Below are positions 23,256-31,925 of a stretch of 64,000 nt of DNA, piece after piece. The notes under the pieces were generated by a model. It saw only the letters and a program-made list of their open reading frames with translations, was not told the origin of the DNA and made no database searches. A program made the position numbers and the translations under genes. The DNA comes from Clostridium transplantifaecale (lineage in GTDB: Bacteria > Bacillota > Clostridia > Lachnospirales > Lachnospiraceae), in contig NZ_UYZY01000001.1 in the NCBI RefSeq assembly GCF_900626075.1, forward strand, positions 496,001 through 560,000, written 5' to 3'. Each line of letters begins with the position of its first letter. Within the stretch, counting starts at the first letter, position 1.

Positions 23256-23299
23256 GACTTTCACGAATAGTTGGATATAGGTAGTATAACACTACTCTA
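23256..23299. repeat. Right attachment repeat (attR), 44 bp
   Basis: Perfect copy of 16988-17031. Just inside the phage, CGTGAAAG (23242-23249) mirrors CTTTCACG at its start. The sequence to the right (ATAAAAATCAATTC) is taken as chromosome and contains the likely native -35 (TTGATT on the minus strand, 23306-23311) of the ttcA promoter. Confidence 0.9.
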
Positions 23300-23355
23300 C
23301 ATAAAAATCAATTCAAAAAAGGAAGTAATCTCATAATGTGAAAATTGTCACGTTT

Positions 23356-24558
23356 TTAAAATACTGTTTCCCCGGAAATAATAACTTCTGATGCGGTAAA
23401 CTCCATTCCTACGGACATTCCGGCCCTGATGTCCGTAAAGCCGCCATAAAAATCTACATTTTCTCCCGGGAATTTTGATTCATAATCTTTCCGGCTGTGT
23501 CTGTCTCCCAGAATCATATACTGATCGGAAAGTCCCTCGCGGATAAGACTGTAGTCCGCTCCTTTCCGGGCGGAACGCCGCTTTTTAAGCTCCAGTTTAA
23601 TCTGTCTGACCCGCTTTTCCTTACGGGCCTTCTCCGCATGTTTTTTCCTTACTCCCAAAAGCTCTTCCTGATCTAGCTTTCTGATCTTTTTGCTTCCCCT
23701 GGCGAGAAGCTTCTTAAGAGAACGCATAGCCCTCCCAGCTTTCACACGCTCCTTTTCATCCCCATAAACAGCGGCAAGACGGAGGTTATTGATACTCCGG
23801 TGAACATCACTCATGACTTTCTTTACTTCTCCTTTGGAACCGGCTCTCGCGAGGCTGGAGAAATGATTCATGGAGGAATAAGAGACATGCACCCTTTTAC
23901 TGAAATCATTTTCCTCCGGTTTTTGTGCCCAGCTTTCAGGACCTCCGGAGGAGTTCGCCATATTTTTCTTTAATGCGTCGGCCATCTTCTTTGCTGCGTC
24001 TGTTTCCGACTGTTCAGGGATATACCAGGAAACTGCTTTAGACTCACTCAGGTAAATTCCCCGTGCCTCCATGTCTTTTCCCCCTGCCGATAACTGTCTC
24101 AAAGCCTCGGCCAGGGCTGTCCTGCATGCGTCATAATCTTCCCGGCTTCTTGCCATCCGTTCTAAGAATTCCCGGCTGACAACCAGATACGTGCCCCGTC
24201 CCAGTTCGGCCGCCATCTGTCTGATATTGTGTGTCCCGCTCTGCTTTTCAGCAAGAAATGTAATTCCCGGATAATCCTTTGAAAGGATATCAAACAGATC
24301 GGAAATTGCAGTATCGGAGACGGACGTATCCCGGTCTGGGGATAATTCGGCAATATCCCTGTTTCGTCTCAGGATCTGTGCCGGCAATTTATCCTCCCGG
24401 CCGGATTCCGTCTTCAAATTTCCCAGGGCTCCTATTTTACCGGATGAAGATGAAATAGACGGACTTCGATTTACCTGTCCGGCCTCCATATAATACAAAT
24501 CGTGATTCCCCTTCCTGTAGCTTTTTACTAAATCAGCGCTTCTATCCACTATGCCCAC
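23356..24558 (-). CDS. Uncharacterised chromosomal protein
   Basis: About 400 residues, unrecognised with certainty. No signal peptide or membrane segment is seen. The middle has a fold with RGTYLVVSREFLERM, reminiscent of DUF6033-type Lachnospiraceae proteins; the C-terminal third is very Lys/Arg-rich and helical (residues about 260-340). The frame can be read back to a TTG at 24642, but GTG 24558 has AAGGGGG at good spacing and the extra N-terminus looks non-coding. It ends 56 bp from attR, so it was the native neighbour of ttcA. Confidence 0.55.
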   Translation of the reverse strand: MGIVDRSADLVKSYRKGNHDLYYMEAGQVNRSPSISSSSGKIGALGNLKTESGREDKLPAQILRRNRDIAELSPDRDTSVSDTAISDLFDILSKDYPGITFLAEKQSGTHNIRQMAAELGRGTYLVVSREFLERMARSREDYDACRTALAEALRQLSAGGKDMEARGIYLSESKAVSWYIPEQSETDAAKKMADALKKNMANSSGGPESWAQKPEENDFSKRVHVSYSSMNHFSSLARAGSKGEVKKVMSDVHRSINNLRLAAVYGDEKERVKAGRAMRSLKKLLARGSKKIRKLDQEELLGVRKKHAEKARKEKRVRQIKLELKKRRSARKGADYSLIREGLSDQYMILGDRHSRKDYESKFPGENVDFYGGFTDIRAGMSVGMEFTASEVIISGETVF

Positions 24559-24648
24559 AGCCACGCCCCCTTCCAGCGGCTTCGCCGCCAATAAGCCTTT
24601 TGTTCTTATTGAAATAGTACCACATGGAAATGGACAAATCAATCACTG

Positions 24649-25644
24649 TTACAGCGGGTGGAAACTGAAAACAAGTATGATATCGGACCGGTCGGGGAGA
24701 CGGCTGCGGAATGCCTCTTTTATTCTGTTTTCTACCAGTGCCGCATGTTCCGGGGCGGCGTCCGGGATTACGGCCAGAAACTGGCAGCAGCTGTATTGGA
24801 TGAAAATATCACTGGAGCGGAGGGCGCATCGGATGCTCTTCTTTAACTGATCTGCTAAAAAGTCACGTTCTCTCAGACCGATAAAACAGCCGTGCTGTTC
24901 CGATAAGGATATCAGCACCAACTGGGCACAGAATCCTGTCCGGAAAAACCTGTTTTTCAGGAATCGGCAGACAGCCAGGAAGTTCAGGTAGTCCTGTCCG
25001 ACGTCCATTCCGCAACTATTTATTCCTTCCAGCTGGCGGCAGACATATTTTAGATCGTCAAAGCGCTCTGCTTTTAGGCAGCCCATCTCCGCCTCATTGT
25101 CATTGTGTTCCAGTGCGCCATGATAAAAATTAACCTCTTTTCTCTGCCCTGCTTTACCCGAGCGCATGGCAAGAGACGCTCGTTTGCATAAGCTCTGGAA
25201 CGTGTCTCTGTTTTCCGTTACGGCTGCCCCTATTGTTACCTCAAGATATTCCAGTCCCATTTTTTGAGCGGCCTGCTTGATTCTGGCCTGCATTCCTCCC
25301 ATTTTACCGTAGAGAAAGTCTTTTTTCTCAGTCCCGGAGATAAAGACTGAAAATTCATCTCCGCCGATACGTCCGATAACATCTTTCTTAAAGAAATAAT
25401 ATCCCATAATTTCCGGCAGTTTTCTTAGGAACATGTCTCCTGCCATATGGCCATATTCCTCATTGATGTGCTGGAAGTTGTCTATATCCATAATGAGCAG
25501 TAAACCGGGACGCTTGCCTGCGAGCAGTCTGTCCACCTCCGTCTCCATGGCGTCCCGGCATAAAAATCCCGTTAATGTATCTCTTTGTCCGTAAAGCGCG
25601 TTTTTACCGCCGTTTTCCTCTTGTGAAATATTCGTTTTATCCAT
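24649..25644 (-). CDS. GGDEF diguanylate cyclase with degenerate second domain
   Basis: 331 residues without membrane segments. The first domain has the full active site GRIGGDEFSVF near residue 94 and the metal Asp in MDIDNF, so it should make cyclic di-GMP. The inhibitory RxxD site is altered (FKKD). The second half ends in a degenerate repeat of the fold, where SCCQFLAVI stands in for GGDEF. ATG 25644 follows GGGAGTG. It follows the sensor kinase gene with a 42-bp gap and may be cotranscribed with it. Confidence 0.85.
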   Translation of the reverse strand: MDKTNISQEENGGKNALYGQRDTLTGFLCRDAMETEVDRLLAGKRPGLLLIMDIDNFQHINEEYGHMAGDMFLRKLPEIMGYYFFKKDVIGRIGGDEFSVFISGTEKKDFLYGKMGGMQARIKQAAQKMGLEYLEVTIGAAVTENRDTFQSLCKRASLAMRSGKAGQRKEVNFYHGALEHNDNEAEMGCLKAERFDDLKYVCRQLEGINSCGMDVGQDYLNFLAVCRFLKNRFFRTGFCAQLVLISLSEQHGCFIGLRERDFLADQLKKSIRCALRSSDIFIQYSCCQFLAVIPDAAPEHAALVENRIKEAFRSRLPDRSDIILVFSFHPL

Positions 25645-25686
25645 TCATCACACTCCCTGCCCTGCCTGCTGCAAATTTCAAATTGC

Positions 25687-27654
25687 TTAAAACCGGATCG
25701 TAAATACAGTGCCTTTCCCCTGGGCGCTTTCGGCCCGGACCGTACCGCCCATTGCCTCCACAACCGTCTTTACGATATACAGTCCCAATCCGCTGGAACC
25801 GTCCTTTTCCCCGCGTTCCGGAGACACCTTGTAGAAACGTTCAAAGATATGCGGCAGGTGCTCAGGGGCGATTCCCTCCCCCGTGTCGGATACCGTAAGT
25901 TCGGTTCCGCCGCCGGTTTTCCGGACCCGGAGAGAAATACTTCCTCCCTCCGGCGTATAACGGATCGCATTGTAGACCAGGTTATCCAGTACGCTCCATA
26001 TTTTATTGCCGTCCACGTTCAGTTCCAGTCCATCCTCAGACTCTGCCGAGAAATGAATTCCGTTATCCTGAACCAGTTCGCAGTATTTATGTTCAGCTTC
26101 CTGCATCAACCGGGCGGCAGAAATGCTCTCCTTCCGGTAAACAGCCGTGCCGCCCTCCATGCGGGTGACCTCGAACAGGTTATGGATGAGTCTCTGCAAA
26201 TCCAGATTTTTGTGATAGGCGATACCCAGGTATTCTGCCCGCTCCTGTTCATTGGCGGCAACCGTGCCGTCTCCCAGCAGCTCCAGATAGTTATTTAGCA
26301 CGGTCAGCGGTGTCTTGAGATCATGGGATATATTTGCTATCATTTCCCGGAGCGCCGCCTGGGAGGCAGCCAGCTGCTTATTAGCATTATGGAGCTGTTC
26401 TGTCCTCTGTTCCACCAAAAGCTCCAGATTTTCGTTGACGCGCTCGACCTCGTTATGCGCCTTGGCGTAGTTTCGCGAGAGCATAAGGCACTGGCTGAGA
26501 AGGAGAAACATGTTTGGGACTATGCCTGGTACGAAAAGTTCCCCCTCAAAGACTGTCTTAGACAGAGGGCCAAAAAATATGAAAATGATCAGGCTGATAA
26601 AATATAAAAGCCGATATGGATCTCTTCCGATTTTTCTGTTTTTCACCACCAGTAACACCGAAATACAAAATGGAACCAGTACCAGGAACATCCAGTTTAC
26701 GGCCACCGCGTAAGGAACGCTCTGAATGATGATGAATATCATAGGCAAAATGAATGCGGCTCCGTATACTACCCGCAGGACCCGGCCCAGCCGGATGGAA
26801 AACAGCTGCAGCATAAAGAGGCAGATACACAGATTCTGAAGGGTAAATAAAAGCAGAAATACCCGGTTAAGCACCGGCCCTATCCCGCCCGGCAGAAAAT
26901 ACTGGACTAGGTTGTTGCTTTCCATAGCCAGCCGCATTGTGGTCACCAGACAGGTGACACTGTAAATGAGATAAATCCTCTCCCGGCGGCGGAATGCAAA
27001 GAGAAACAGGTGGTAAATTCCGATAAAGAAAATGCCGCCAAGGGCAGCCGCTACCAAAATGCGCTGCCGGAATATGTGATGGGTCAGCACCGTATCGCGG
27101 CCGATGAGAAGCGGATAAAACAGGCCGCTCCCATTCATATGGTAGTTGGCCGCCTGAATTACCAAATCCAGAGTACCGTCCATGGGCACAACAGCCAGCA
27201 GGTCGTTTCTGACTCCCGGAACTGTATGCTCCGCCGAGCTGCCCGGCCTGCCTGCTTCAAAAAGCTCCCTGCCGTTGACCCAGATAACAGAGGATGACAT
27301 GATTTCCGGGACATAAAGAAGCAGCGCATCATCTGTGGCGGTCTCAATATGCAGACGGTACGTGGCATATCCAAGCCTTGGATATCCGAGCTTCAGCCAC
27401 GGTCCCGGCAGGGAAATATACTCTGCCTCCACTTCTTTTCCCTGTCCTAAATCATCAGGGGTATACAGACAGCCATAGTAAAACTCCCATTCACCGGACA
27501 GGGCATAGACATCGGAAGTAAAATCGGTCTCTCTTAAATCCATCACCCCTTTAGAAGCGGCCGGGCCTTCCGAGACAAAAGGCTGCGATGCGGTAAACAG
27601 CAGGGTGACACAGACCGTCATGATTAAAACAAACATAAACAGAAACCGTTTCAT
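25687..27654 (-). CDS. 7TM sensor histidine kinase (7TMR-DISM type)
   Basis: 655 residues: signal/membrane segment, an extracellular jelly-roll domain (about 40-200) with SGEWEFYYG and LPGPW motifs typical of 7TMR-DISM ligand domains, seven membrane segments (about 200-400), a coiled-coil linker, HisKA with ISHDLKTPLTVL and a HATPase domain with SSGLGLYIVKT. The jelly-roll domain may bind a carbohydrate. The start overlaps the regulator stop by 4 bp. With the cyclase downstream, the pair may feed an outside signal into cyclic di-GMP control. Confidence 0.9.
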   Translation of the reverse strand: MKRFLFMFVLIMTVCVTLLFTASQPFVSEGPAASKGVMDLRETDFTSDVYALSGEWEFYYGCLYTPDDLGQGKEVEAEYISLPGPWLKLGYPRLGYATYRLHIETATDDALLLYVPEIMSSSVIWVNGRELFEAGRPGSSAEHTVPGVRNDLLAVVPMDGTLDLVIQAANYHMNGSGLFYPLLIGRDTVLTHHIFRQRILVAAALGGIFFIGIYHLFLFAFRRRERIYLIYSVTCLVTTMRLAMESNNLVQYFLPGGIGPVLNRVFLLLFTLQNLCICLFMLQLFSIRLGRVLRVVYGAAFILPMIFIIIQSVPYAVAVNWMFLVLVPFCISVLLVVKNRKIGRDPYRLLYFISLIIFIFFGPLSKTVFEGELFVPGIVPNMFLLLSQCLMLSRNYAKAHNEVERVNENLELLVEQRTEQLHNANKQLAASQAALREMIANISHDLKTPLTVLNNYLELLGDGTVAANEQERAEYLGIAYHKNLDLQRLIHNLFEVTRMEGGTAVYRKESISAARLMQEAEHKYCELVQDNGIHFSAESEDGLELNVDGNKIWSVLDNLVYNAIRYTPEGGSISLRVRKTGGGTELTVSDTGEGIAPEHLPHIFERFYKVSPERGEKDGSSGLGLYIVKTVVEAMGGTVRAESAQGKGTVFTIRF

Positions 27655-28331
27655 ATTTTTGTCCTCGCTTCTGACCTGGAGTGAAACAGATACCCCTCAC
27701 CGCGTATTGTCTCAATGGTGCCGACAAGATGCCCTGCATCACCCAGCTTTTTTCTCAGCCGTGCAATATGTACCGCAATGGAGTTCGTTGTGTCCGGCAG
27801 GCCTGTCCGCCATACCTCACGGTATAATTCCTCTGGAGACAGGATACGGCCGGGATTGCCCAGAAGATAAAGAAATACGTCAAATTCTTTCTGAGACAGC
27901 AATATCACGCGGTTCCCCACCGTCAGGCTCTGCTGCTGATGGTCAATGGTAAATCCCTTCATAACGCTGCGGCGCACCTGTGCATATACACGGGCGGCCA
28001 GTTCTTTGAGACTGTATGGCTTGGTAATATAATCGTCGCCGCCGGACATTAATCCGCGGATTTTGTCTTCTTCATCGTCCATACAGCTTAAAAACAGGAT
28101 TGGTGCGGAAGTAATCGCCCGCACTGCCTTGCAGAGCTCAAACCCGTTTAAATCCGGCAGCAGGACATCTAAAAGAATACAGTCATAGCTGTATCTGCGC
28201 AGAAGCTCCAGGCCGTCTTTGGCACAGGCTGCGGTATCCACCCTGTATCCTCTGGACTCTAAATATTTCTGGTTGGTACGCAGAATGTCCGGTTCGTCGT
28301 CAACAGCCAGCAGCCGGTAAATATGTTCCAT
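27651..28331 (-). CDS. OmpR-family response regulator
   Basis: 226 residues: receiver domain (DDEPD near 11, phospho-acceptor Asp in LLDVLLPD near 54, Lys in YITKPY) and winged helix ending IRGEGYLFH. It is the first gene of a leftward operon with the 7TM kinase. It is insulated from the upstream DUF3788 gene by a strong terminator. Confidence 0.92.
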   Translation of the reverse strand: MEHIYRLLAVDDEPDILRTNQKYLESRGYRVDTAACAKDGLELLRRYSYDCILLDVLLPDLNGFELCKAVRAITSAPILFLSCMDDEEDKIRGLMSGGDDYITKPYSLKELAARVYAQVRRSVMKGFTIDHQQQSLTVGNRVILLSQKEFDVFLYLLGNPGRILSPEELYREVWRTGLPDTTNSIAVHIARLRKKLGDAGHLVGTIETIRGEGYLFHSRSEARTKI

Positions 28332-28388
28332 CGCTTCTCCTCCCCTCTATGCACTATGAACAAAATCGTTCATATTCCCCTAAATGAC

Positions 28389-28420
28389 AATATGCGAACG
28401 GCAGGGGCCGTTCGCATATT
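28389..28420 (-). terminator. Terminator hairpin after the DUF3788 gene
   Basis: AATATGCGAACGGC (28389-28402) and GCCGTTCGCATATT (28407-28420) form a perfect 14-bp stem with loop AGGG. No long T-tract follows on either strand, so it may pause rather than fully stop transcription. Confidence 0.7.
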
Positions 28421-28498
28421 TACTCTTACTTTATTATATTGTTGAAATGGTTTTCTGTCAAATGATTTTGAATTGGTTCAAATCTTGAAGAGGCAGCG

Positions 28499-28909
28499 TC
28501 ATGAGCACTTAGCGGACAGGATTTTTTGTATGTCATCAAAATGCGCCTTGCAGGTGACCCGGTATTGGATCCAGCCGCCGTCACCACAAGGATATTGATT
28601 GTCGATATACTCCTGCGTGTATTTCTGTAACTGTGCATATAACAATTGATACTGATTTGCGGATAAGCGTACCATCACTGTAAATGAATTATTTTCGGCG
28701 AAAACATTGCATATCAGTTTTTTCTTCAACCTGTGGGCTATCCCCCAGCCATATTGTTTTCCATAAGGAAAGGTAATCTGCTGCGCTGTAGCATACGTTG
28801 CAGTCAGCCACTCGTTCAGCGAAGAAAACATCCCGGCAGTCTCACCGCAATAGGATGCCAAATCGGCCGGCGAAGGCGTCTCCTGTTTGTTTAGCATTCT
28901 CTCGTACAT
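28499..28909 (-). CDS. DUF3788-type protein
   Basis: 136 residues, soluble, with features of DUF3788: WLTATYATAQQITFPYGKQYGWG in the N-terminal half (Trp/Tyr-rich pocket), then a beta-rich end with KKLICNVFAENNSFTVMVRL. Members are single-domain proteins of about 135-150 residues related in fold to YdhG/DUF1801-type ligand-binding proteins; function is not known. It stands alone between terminators. Confidence 0.7.
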   Translation of the reverse strand: MYERMLNKQETPSPADLASYCGETAGMFSSLNEWLTATYATAQQITFPYGKQYGWGIAHRLKKKLICNVFAENNSFTVMVRLSANQYQLLYAQLQKYTQEYIDNQYPCGDGGWIQYRVTCKAHFDDIQKILSAKCS

Positions 28910-28961
28910 ATCAGGTGTCTCCCGAATTCTTATTTTATACTTCTTAAATATTATTCATATA

Positions 28962-29768
28962 TTACCATTCTTTTTTCAGCTCCGTATACCAGTCGAGCTG
29001 ATAAGGACCGTCCTCCATGGCTTTCAGGGACTGATAAAGATAAACACGGTACTGAAACTCAGACTGTGGGTCGGTGGGATCGGATTTACTCCAATATACA
29101 TACCCGTAAATATAACTTTGCATAAAGTCTTCCCAGGACGGGAACATGGCCTGTGCCTTTTTGGCAATTTCCAGAGATTTGTCCATGGCCTCCTCATAGG
29201 TATAATATCCAGTTACATAATACTGTCCCAGAAGCATCAGTGCGCGGCTCAAATCCCAGCCTGCACATGCATGTTCCCCATAAGTCTTGTACGCCATATA
29301 GGCTGCCATCTGCCGGCCCGCCTCACCGTCGGAAACAGAGCTTTGGCTGCCGTTGTCTCCCCAGGATGCATTCAAAGCGATATCCGTCTCATACTGACCA
29401 AGATTATGTTCATTGTAATAATTTAAAAGCGCCTTGTTATGCCCTTCCGTCTCCAGCCAGGTGATTTTGTCTTCGGCGCTTTGACGGTCCGTAATGCCCC
29501 AATCCCGCTGCAAAACCTGCCTGAGAGCCACGGAATAGACCAGATCATTTGGGGAACCGCCTCCCGGTTTTGAGATATCCGCGCCGTTGCGGACACACCA
29601 GAGGGCATAGGCGGAATTGAACCAGCGCACCGTATCCGGGTACGTCCGCGACTCAGCCGCGCCGCCGGTTCCGGCCTGCACCGTTAAACCGGCGCCGGGC
29701 AGCGGGGAAAGACAGCATGAAAAAACTGCCCCCAGAAGTAATGCTGCTATTAATTTCTTTTTTATCAT
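28962..29768 (-). CDS. Secreted DUF1266-domain protein
   Basis: 268 residues with a signal peptide (about 1-32, SCCLSPLPGAGLTVQA). The mature part resembles DUF1266: RDWGITDRQSAEDKITWLE and ETEGHNKALL (the GH motif), a later AWDLSRALMLLGQYY-like helix (AGWDLSRALMLLGQYYVTGY) and aromatic helices at the end. In most DUF1266 proteins these helices are cytoplasmic; here it seems exported. Function unknown. Confidence 0.7.
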   Translation of the reverse strand: MIKKKLIAALLLGAVFSCCLSPLPGAGLTVQAGTGGAAESRTYPDTVRWFNSAYALWCVRNGADISKPGGGSPNDLVYSVALRQVLQRDWGITDRQSAEDKITWLETEGHNKALLNYYNEHNLGQYETDIALNASWGDNGSQSSVSDGEAGRQMAAYMAYKTYGEHACAGWDLSRALMLLGQYYVTGYYTYEEAMDKSLEIAKKAQAMFPSWEDFMQSYIYGYVYWSKSDPTDPQSEFQYRVYLYQSLKAMEDGPYQLDWYTELKKEW

Positions 29769-29834
29769 TCCTTTTCCTCCATCCCTTCTGTACCGCTGAA
29801 GTTTATGCCGTAAACCTTCACCATATGTACTTCA

Positions 29835-30269
29835 TTATAATAGATTTTTGGTGAAATAGTGCCGCTTTCCGGTAAGCGGATAGTTCTCCAAAAGGAAGAC
29901 CTCCTCATAGCCGAGTTTTTTATAAAAATCAGGGGCCTGAAAACTGAAGGTGTCTAAGAATACGTATTTACATCCTCTTTCCCTGGCTGTGTCCTCTGCC
30001 TGATTGAGCAGCCGGCGGCCGATATTCTGCCCTCTCAAAAGTGTATCCACCCATAAAAACTTTATCATAAGCCAATTGCCGTGCGTTTCCCCAATCAGTC
30101 CGGCCGTTTTTTTCCCCTCTGCGTCTTCCAGGAAAATTCCCACTTCCCTGGGATTTTTGTCTTCCAGTCTTTCCATGTTGTATTCCAGCAATCCGGCATA
30201 GATTTCGGCTCTGTCATGCTCCTCAATTTTATCTGTAATCCGAAAATGAACGGTATTCTGATATTCCAT
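29835..30269 (-). CDS. GNAT-family N-acetyltransferase
   Basis: 144 residues with the GNAT fold: acetyl-CoA loop near RGQNIGRRLLNQAE (Q/RxxGxG/A pattern) and the C-terminal FYKKLGYEEVF strand. Similar small proteins include YjdJ/ElaA-like acetyltransferases. ATG 30269 follows AAAGGAGGG. The substrate cannot be predicted. Confidence 0.85.
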   Translation of the reverse strand: MEYQNTVHFRITDKIEEHDRAEIYAGLLEYNMERLEDKNPREVGIFLEDAEGKKTAGLIGETHGNWLMIKFLWVDTLLRGQNIGRRLLNQAEDTARERGCKYVFLDTFSFQAPDFYKKLGYEEVFLLENYPLTGKRHYFTKNLL

Positions 30270-30293
30270 TTTACTGCCCTCCTTTTATCTAAC

Positions 30294-30929
30294 TTATTCT
30301 TTTTCCGGAATTACATTCAGGGTCTTAAGCAGCTCCTTGTGGGTACGTTCTGCATCCGCGTGGAAAACGGCAATATGGTTCGGATCTCCGCTCCTGTCGG
30401 TAAAGGCGGGAAATAAAAATCCGCATTCCGGTTTGCCAGGTTCATACTCTCCGGACAGGGGACAGATGGCGCAAATCATATATTCAAATACCTCTTCCGA
30501 TTCCCACAGACGTTCCTTGTCGGACGCTTTTGCCGGTATATCATAGCGGTCGTGGAAAACGAGAATGGCGTACCCGGAGGATGCGTGATAGTTCTCCATG
30601 ATGACATCGTAAAACGTATCCATCAGGGCGTCGTTTTTCAAGCCGCATTCGTTCATCGCCATCAGTAACTGCCACATACCGCCCGGCTTTCGTACCGCCT
30701 CGGGAAATTCGTATTTCTTCAGGTTCACATTGGTGGCCGAAAAAGGGATTTCCTTTGCCAGCGCCAGCTTTTTAGTCCGTTCCGGTGAGGAAAGCTTCAG
30801 AAAATTGGTATTAAAACTTCCGTCAAAATCACCGTCCCTGTCCACATAACATCCTGCAATTCTCGTGAAGGAGGTCCGTGAAAGAGTCATCCGCCTTGTC
30901 AGCTCCAGCATATCTTCTCTGTTAATCAT
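30294..30929 (-). CDS. DUF4317-type protein, short form
   Basis: 211 residues resembling the N-terminal half of DUF4317 proteins: REDMLELTRRM..RTSFTRIAGCYVD at the start, ENYHASSGYAILVFHDRYDI in the middle, EEVFEYMICAICPLSGEY and FLFPAFTDRSGD near the end. Family members are commonly about 400 residues, so this is a short version that ends after the first domain, without a visible frameshift. It lies 54 bp after the KAS III-like gene; whether it belongs to that operon is uncertain. Confidence 0.65.
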   Translation of the reverse strand: MINREDMLELTRRMTLSRTSFTRIAGCYVDRDGDFDGSFNTNFLKLSSPERTKKLALAKEIPFSATNVNLKKYEFPEAVRKPGGMWQLLMAMNECGLKNDALMDTFYDVIMENYHASSGYAILVFHDRYDIPAKASDKERLWESEEVFEYMICAICPLSGEYEPGKPECGFLFPAFTDRSGDPNHIAVFHADAERTHKELLKTLNVIPEKE

Positions 30930-30983
30930 AATCTGCGTTTACCTTTCTGTCATATTATCGGTTTTTTATTAGTCGGGAGTGGG

Positions 30984-31925
30984 TCAGAACCTCATCAGAA
31001 GAAAATTCGCCGTCAGTCCGGCGGCCGTTCCTATGAGCAGTATTAGATCCCCCCGTTTGATTCTCCCCTCCTCAACAGCCTCACAAAGCGCGTAGGGGAC
31101 CGAAGCGGAGATCAGGTTGCCATACTCCGGGACGCGGTCAATATAGGCGCCCTTCCCAAAGCCAAGTCTGGGCATGATGAGATTAAGCGCCCTGCTGGCC
31201 TGATGGGGAACCACCAGATCAATCTCATCCCGGGTCACGCCTGCTTCCTTCAGACAATGCTCTACAAAGCCGGGCAGACACTTGGCGGACAGCTTCAGGA
31301 TCCGTTTACCCTTCATATCAAAATAATAGTCTTCCCGGTTCTTATCATTCATCGAAAAGGAGGGCATCAGGCCGCCTCCGCCTCTGATTTCCGTGTCATG
31401 TGCGCCCTCGGACCAGGTTCTCTGGCAGCTGTAGAGGATCGCGGACGGATTGGATTCTTCGGATTTTGTCAGCACACAGGCGCTGGTTCCATCTGAAAAC
31501 AGTTCGTAGCTCTCCGTCTGCTCCGGGTTCAGGGCCGCGGATGCCGTATCGCCCGATATAATCAGCGCATTGTTATACCGTCCGATTTCAATCATGCATG
31601 ACATTACATCCAGGGCCGTGATAAAACTGGTACACGTTGTATTGATATCCATAGCGGGAATCTGAAGGCCTTTCGCCAGCCGTTCATGCACAAGGGCGGC
31701 GTTGCAGGGAATAGCCTGCAGCGGAGTTGCCATGGCACAGACAATACAGTCTATCTCTTCTATCTTCATCCCGGCGCATATAAGCGCCTTTTCTGCCGAT
31801 ACCACCGCCAGATCCAATAGAGTTTCCCCCTGTTCCAGCCGGTACCGGGTCTGTCCTCCAAAATCTATCTTATGCGCCGCCAGGTTATTTCCCCAGCCTG
31901 CAATCTTTACCCTGCGTTCCTTCAT
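30984..31925 (-). CDS. KAS III-like 3-oxoacyl-ACP synthase
   Basis: 313 residues, ketosynthase III (FabH-like) with the full triad: Cys in INTTCTSF (about 107), His in VVPHQAS (about 242) and Asn in YGNLISAS (about 272). It probably condenses or transfers an acyl group, but its place at the end of a biosynthetic operon with an adenylating enzyme, and not beside fab genes, suggests specialised metabolism. It overlaps the adenylating-enzyme gene by 41 bp. No carrier protein gene is visible nearby. Confidence 0.85.
   Translation of the reverse strand: MKERRVKIAGWGNNLAAHKIDFGGQTRYRLEQGETLLDLAVVSAEKALICAGMKIEEIDCIVCAMATPLQAIPCNAALVHERLAKGLQIPAMDINTTCTSFITALDVMSCMIEIGRYNNALIISGDTASAALNPEQTESYELFSDGTSACVLTKSEESNPSAILYSCQRTWSEGAHDTEIRGGGGLMPSFSMNDKNREDYYFDMKGKRILKLSAKCLPGFVEHCLKEAGVTRDEIDLVVPHQASRALNLIMPRLGFGKGAYIDRVPEYGNLISASVPYALCEAVEEGRIKRGDLILLIGTAAGLTANFLLMRF

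Larger units (their letters stand above)
16988..23299. mobile_element. Integrated filamentous phage with CRESS-type replication module
   Basis: An AT-rich island of about 6.3 kb within a more GC-rich chromosome, bounded by perfect 44-bp direct repeats (16988-17031 and 23256-23299) that become imperfect for another 15 bp. Left part: coat protein, terminator, pIII-like protein, three tiny membrane proteins and a Zot/pI ATPase, the order expected of inoviruses. Middle: leftward repressor candidate and membrane protein. Right: ssDNA-binding-like protein, a hairpin-rich origin region and a CRESS Rep. The plus strand of the morphogenesis part is strongly T-rich, as usual for the virion strand of ssDNA phages. 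No integrase is encoded. Confidence 0.9.
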
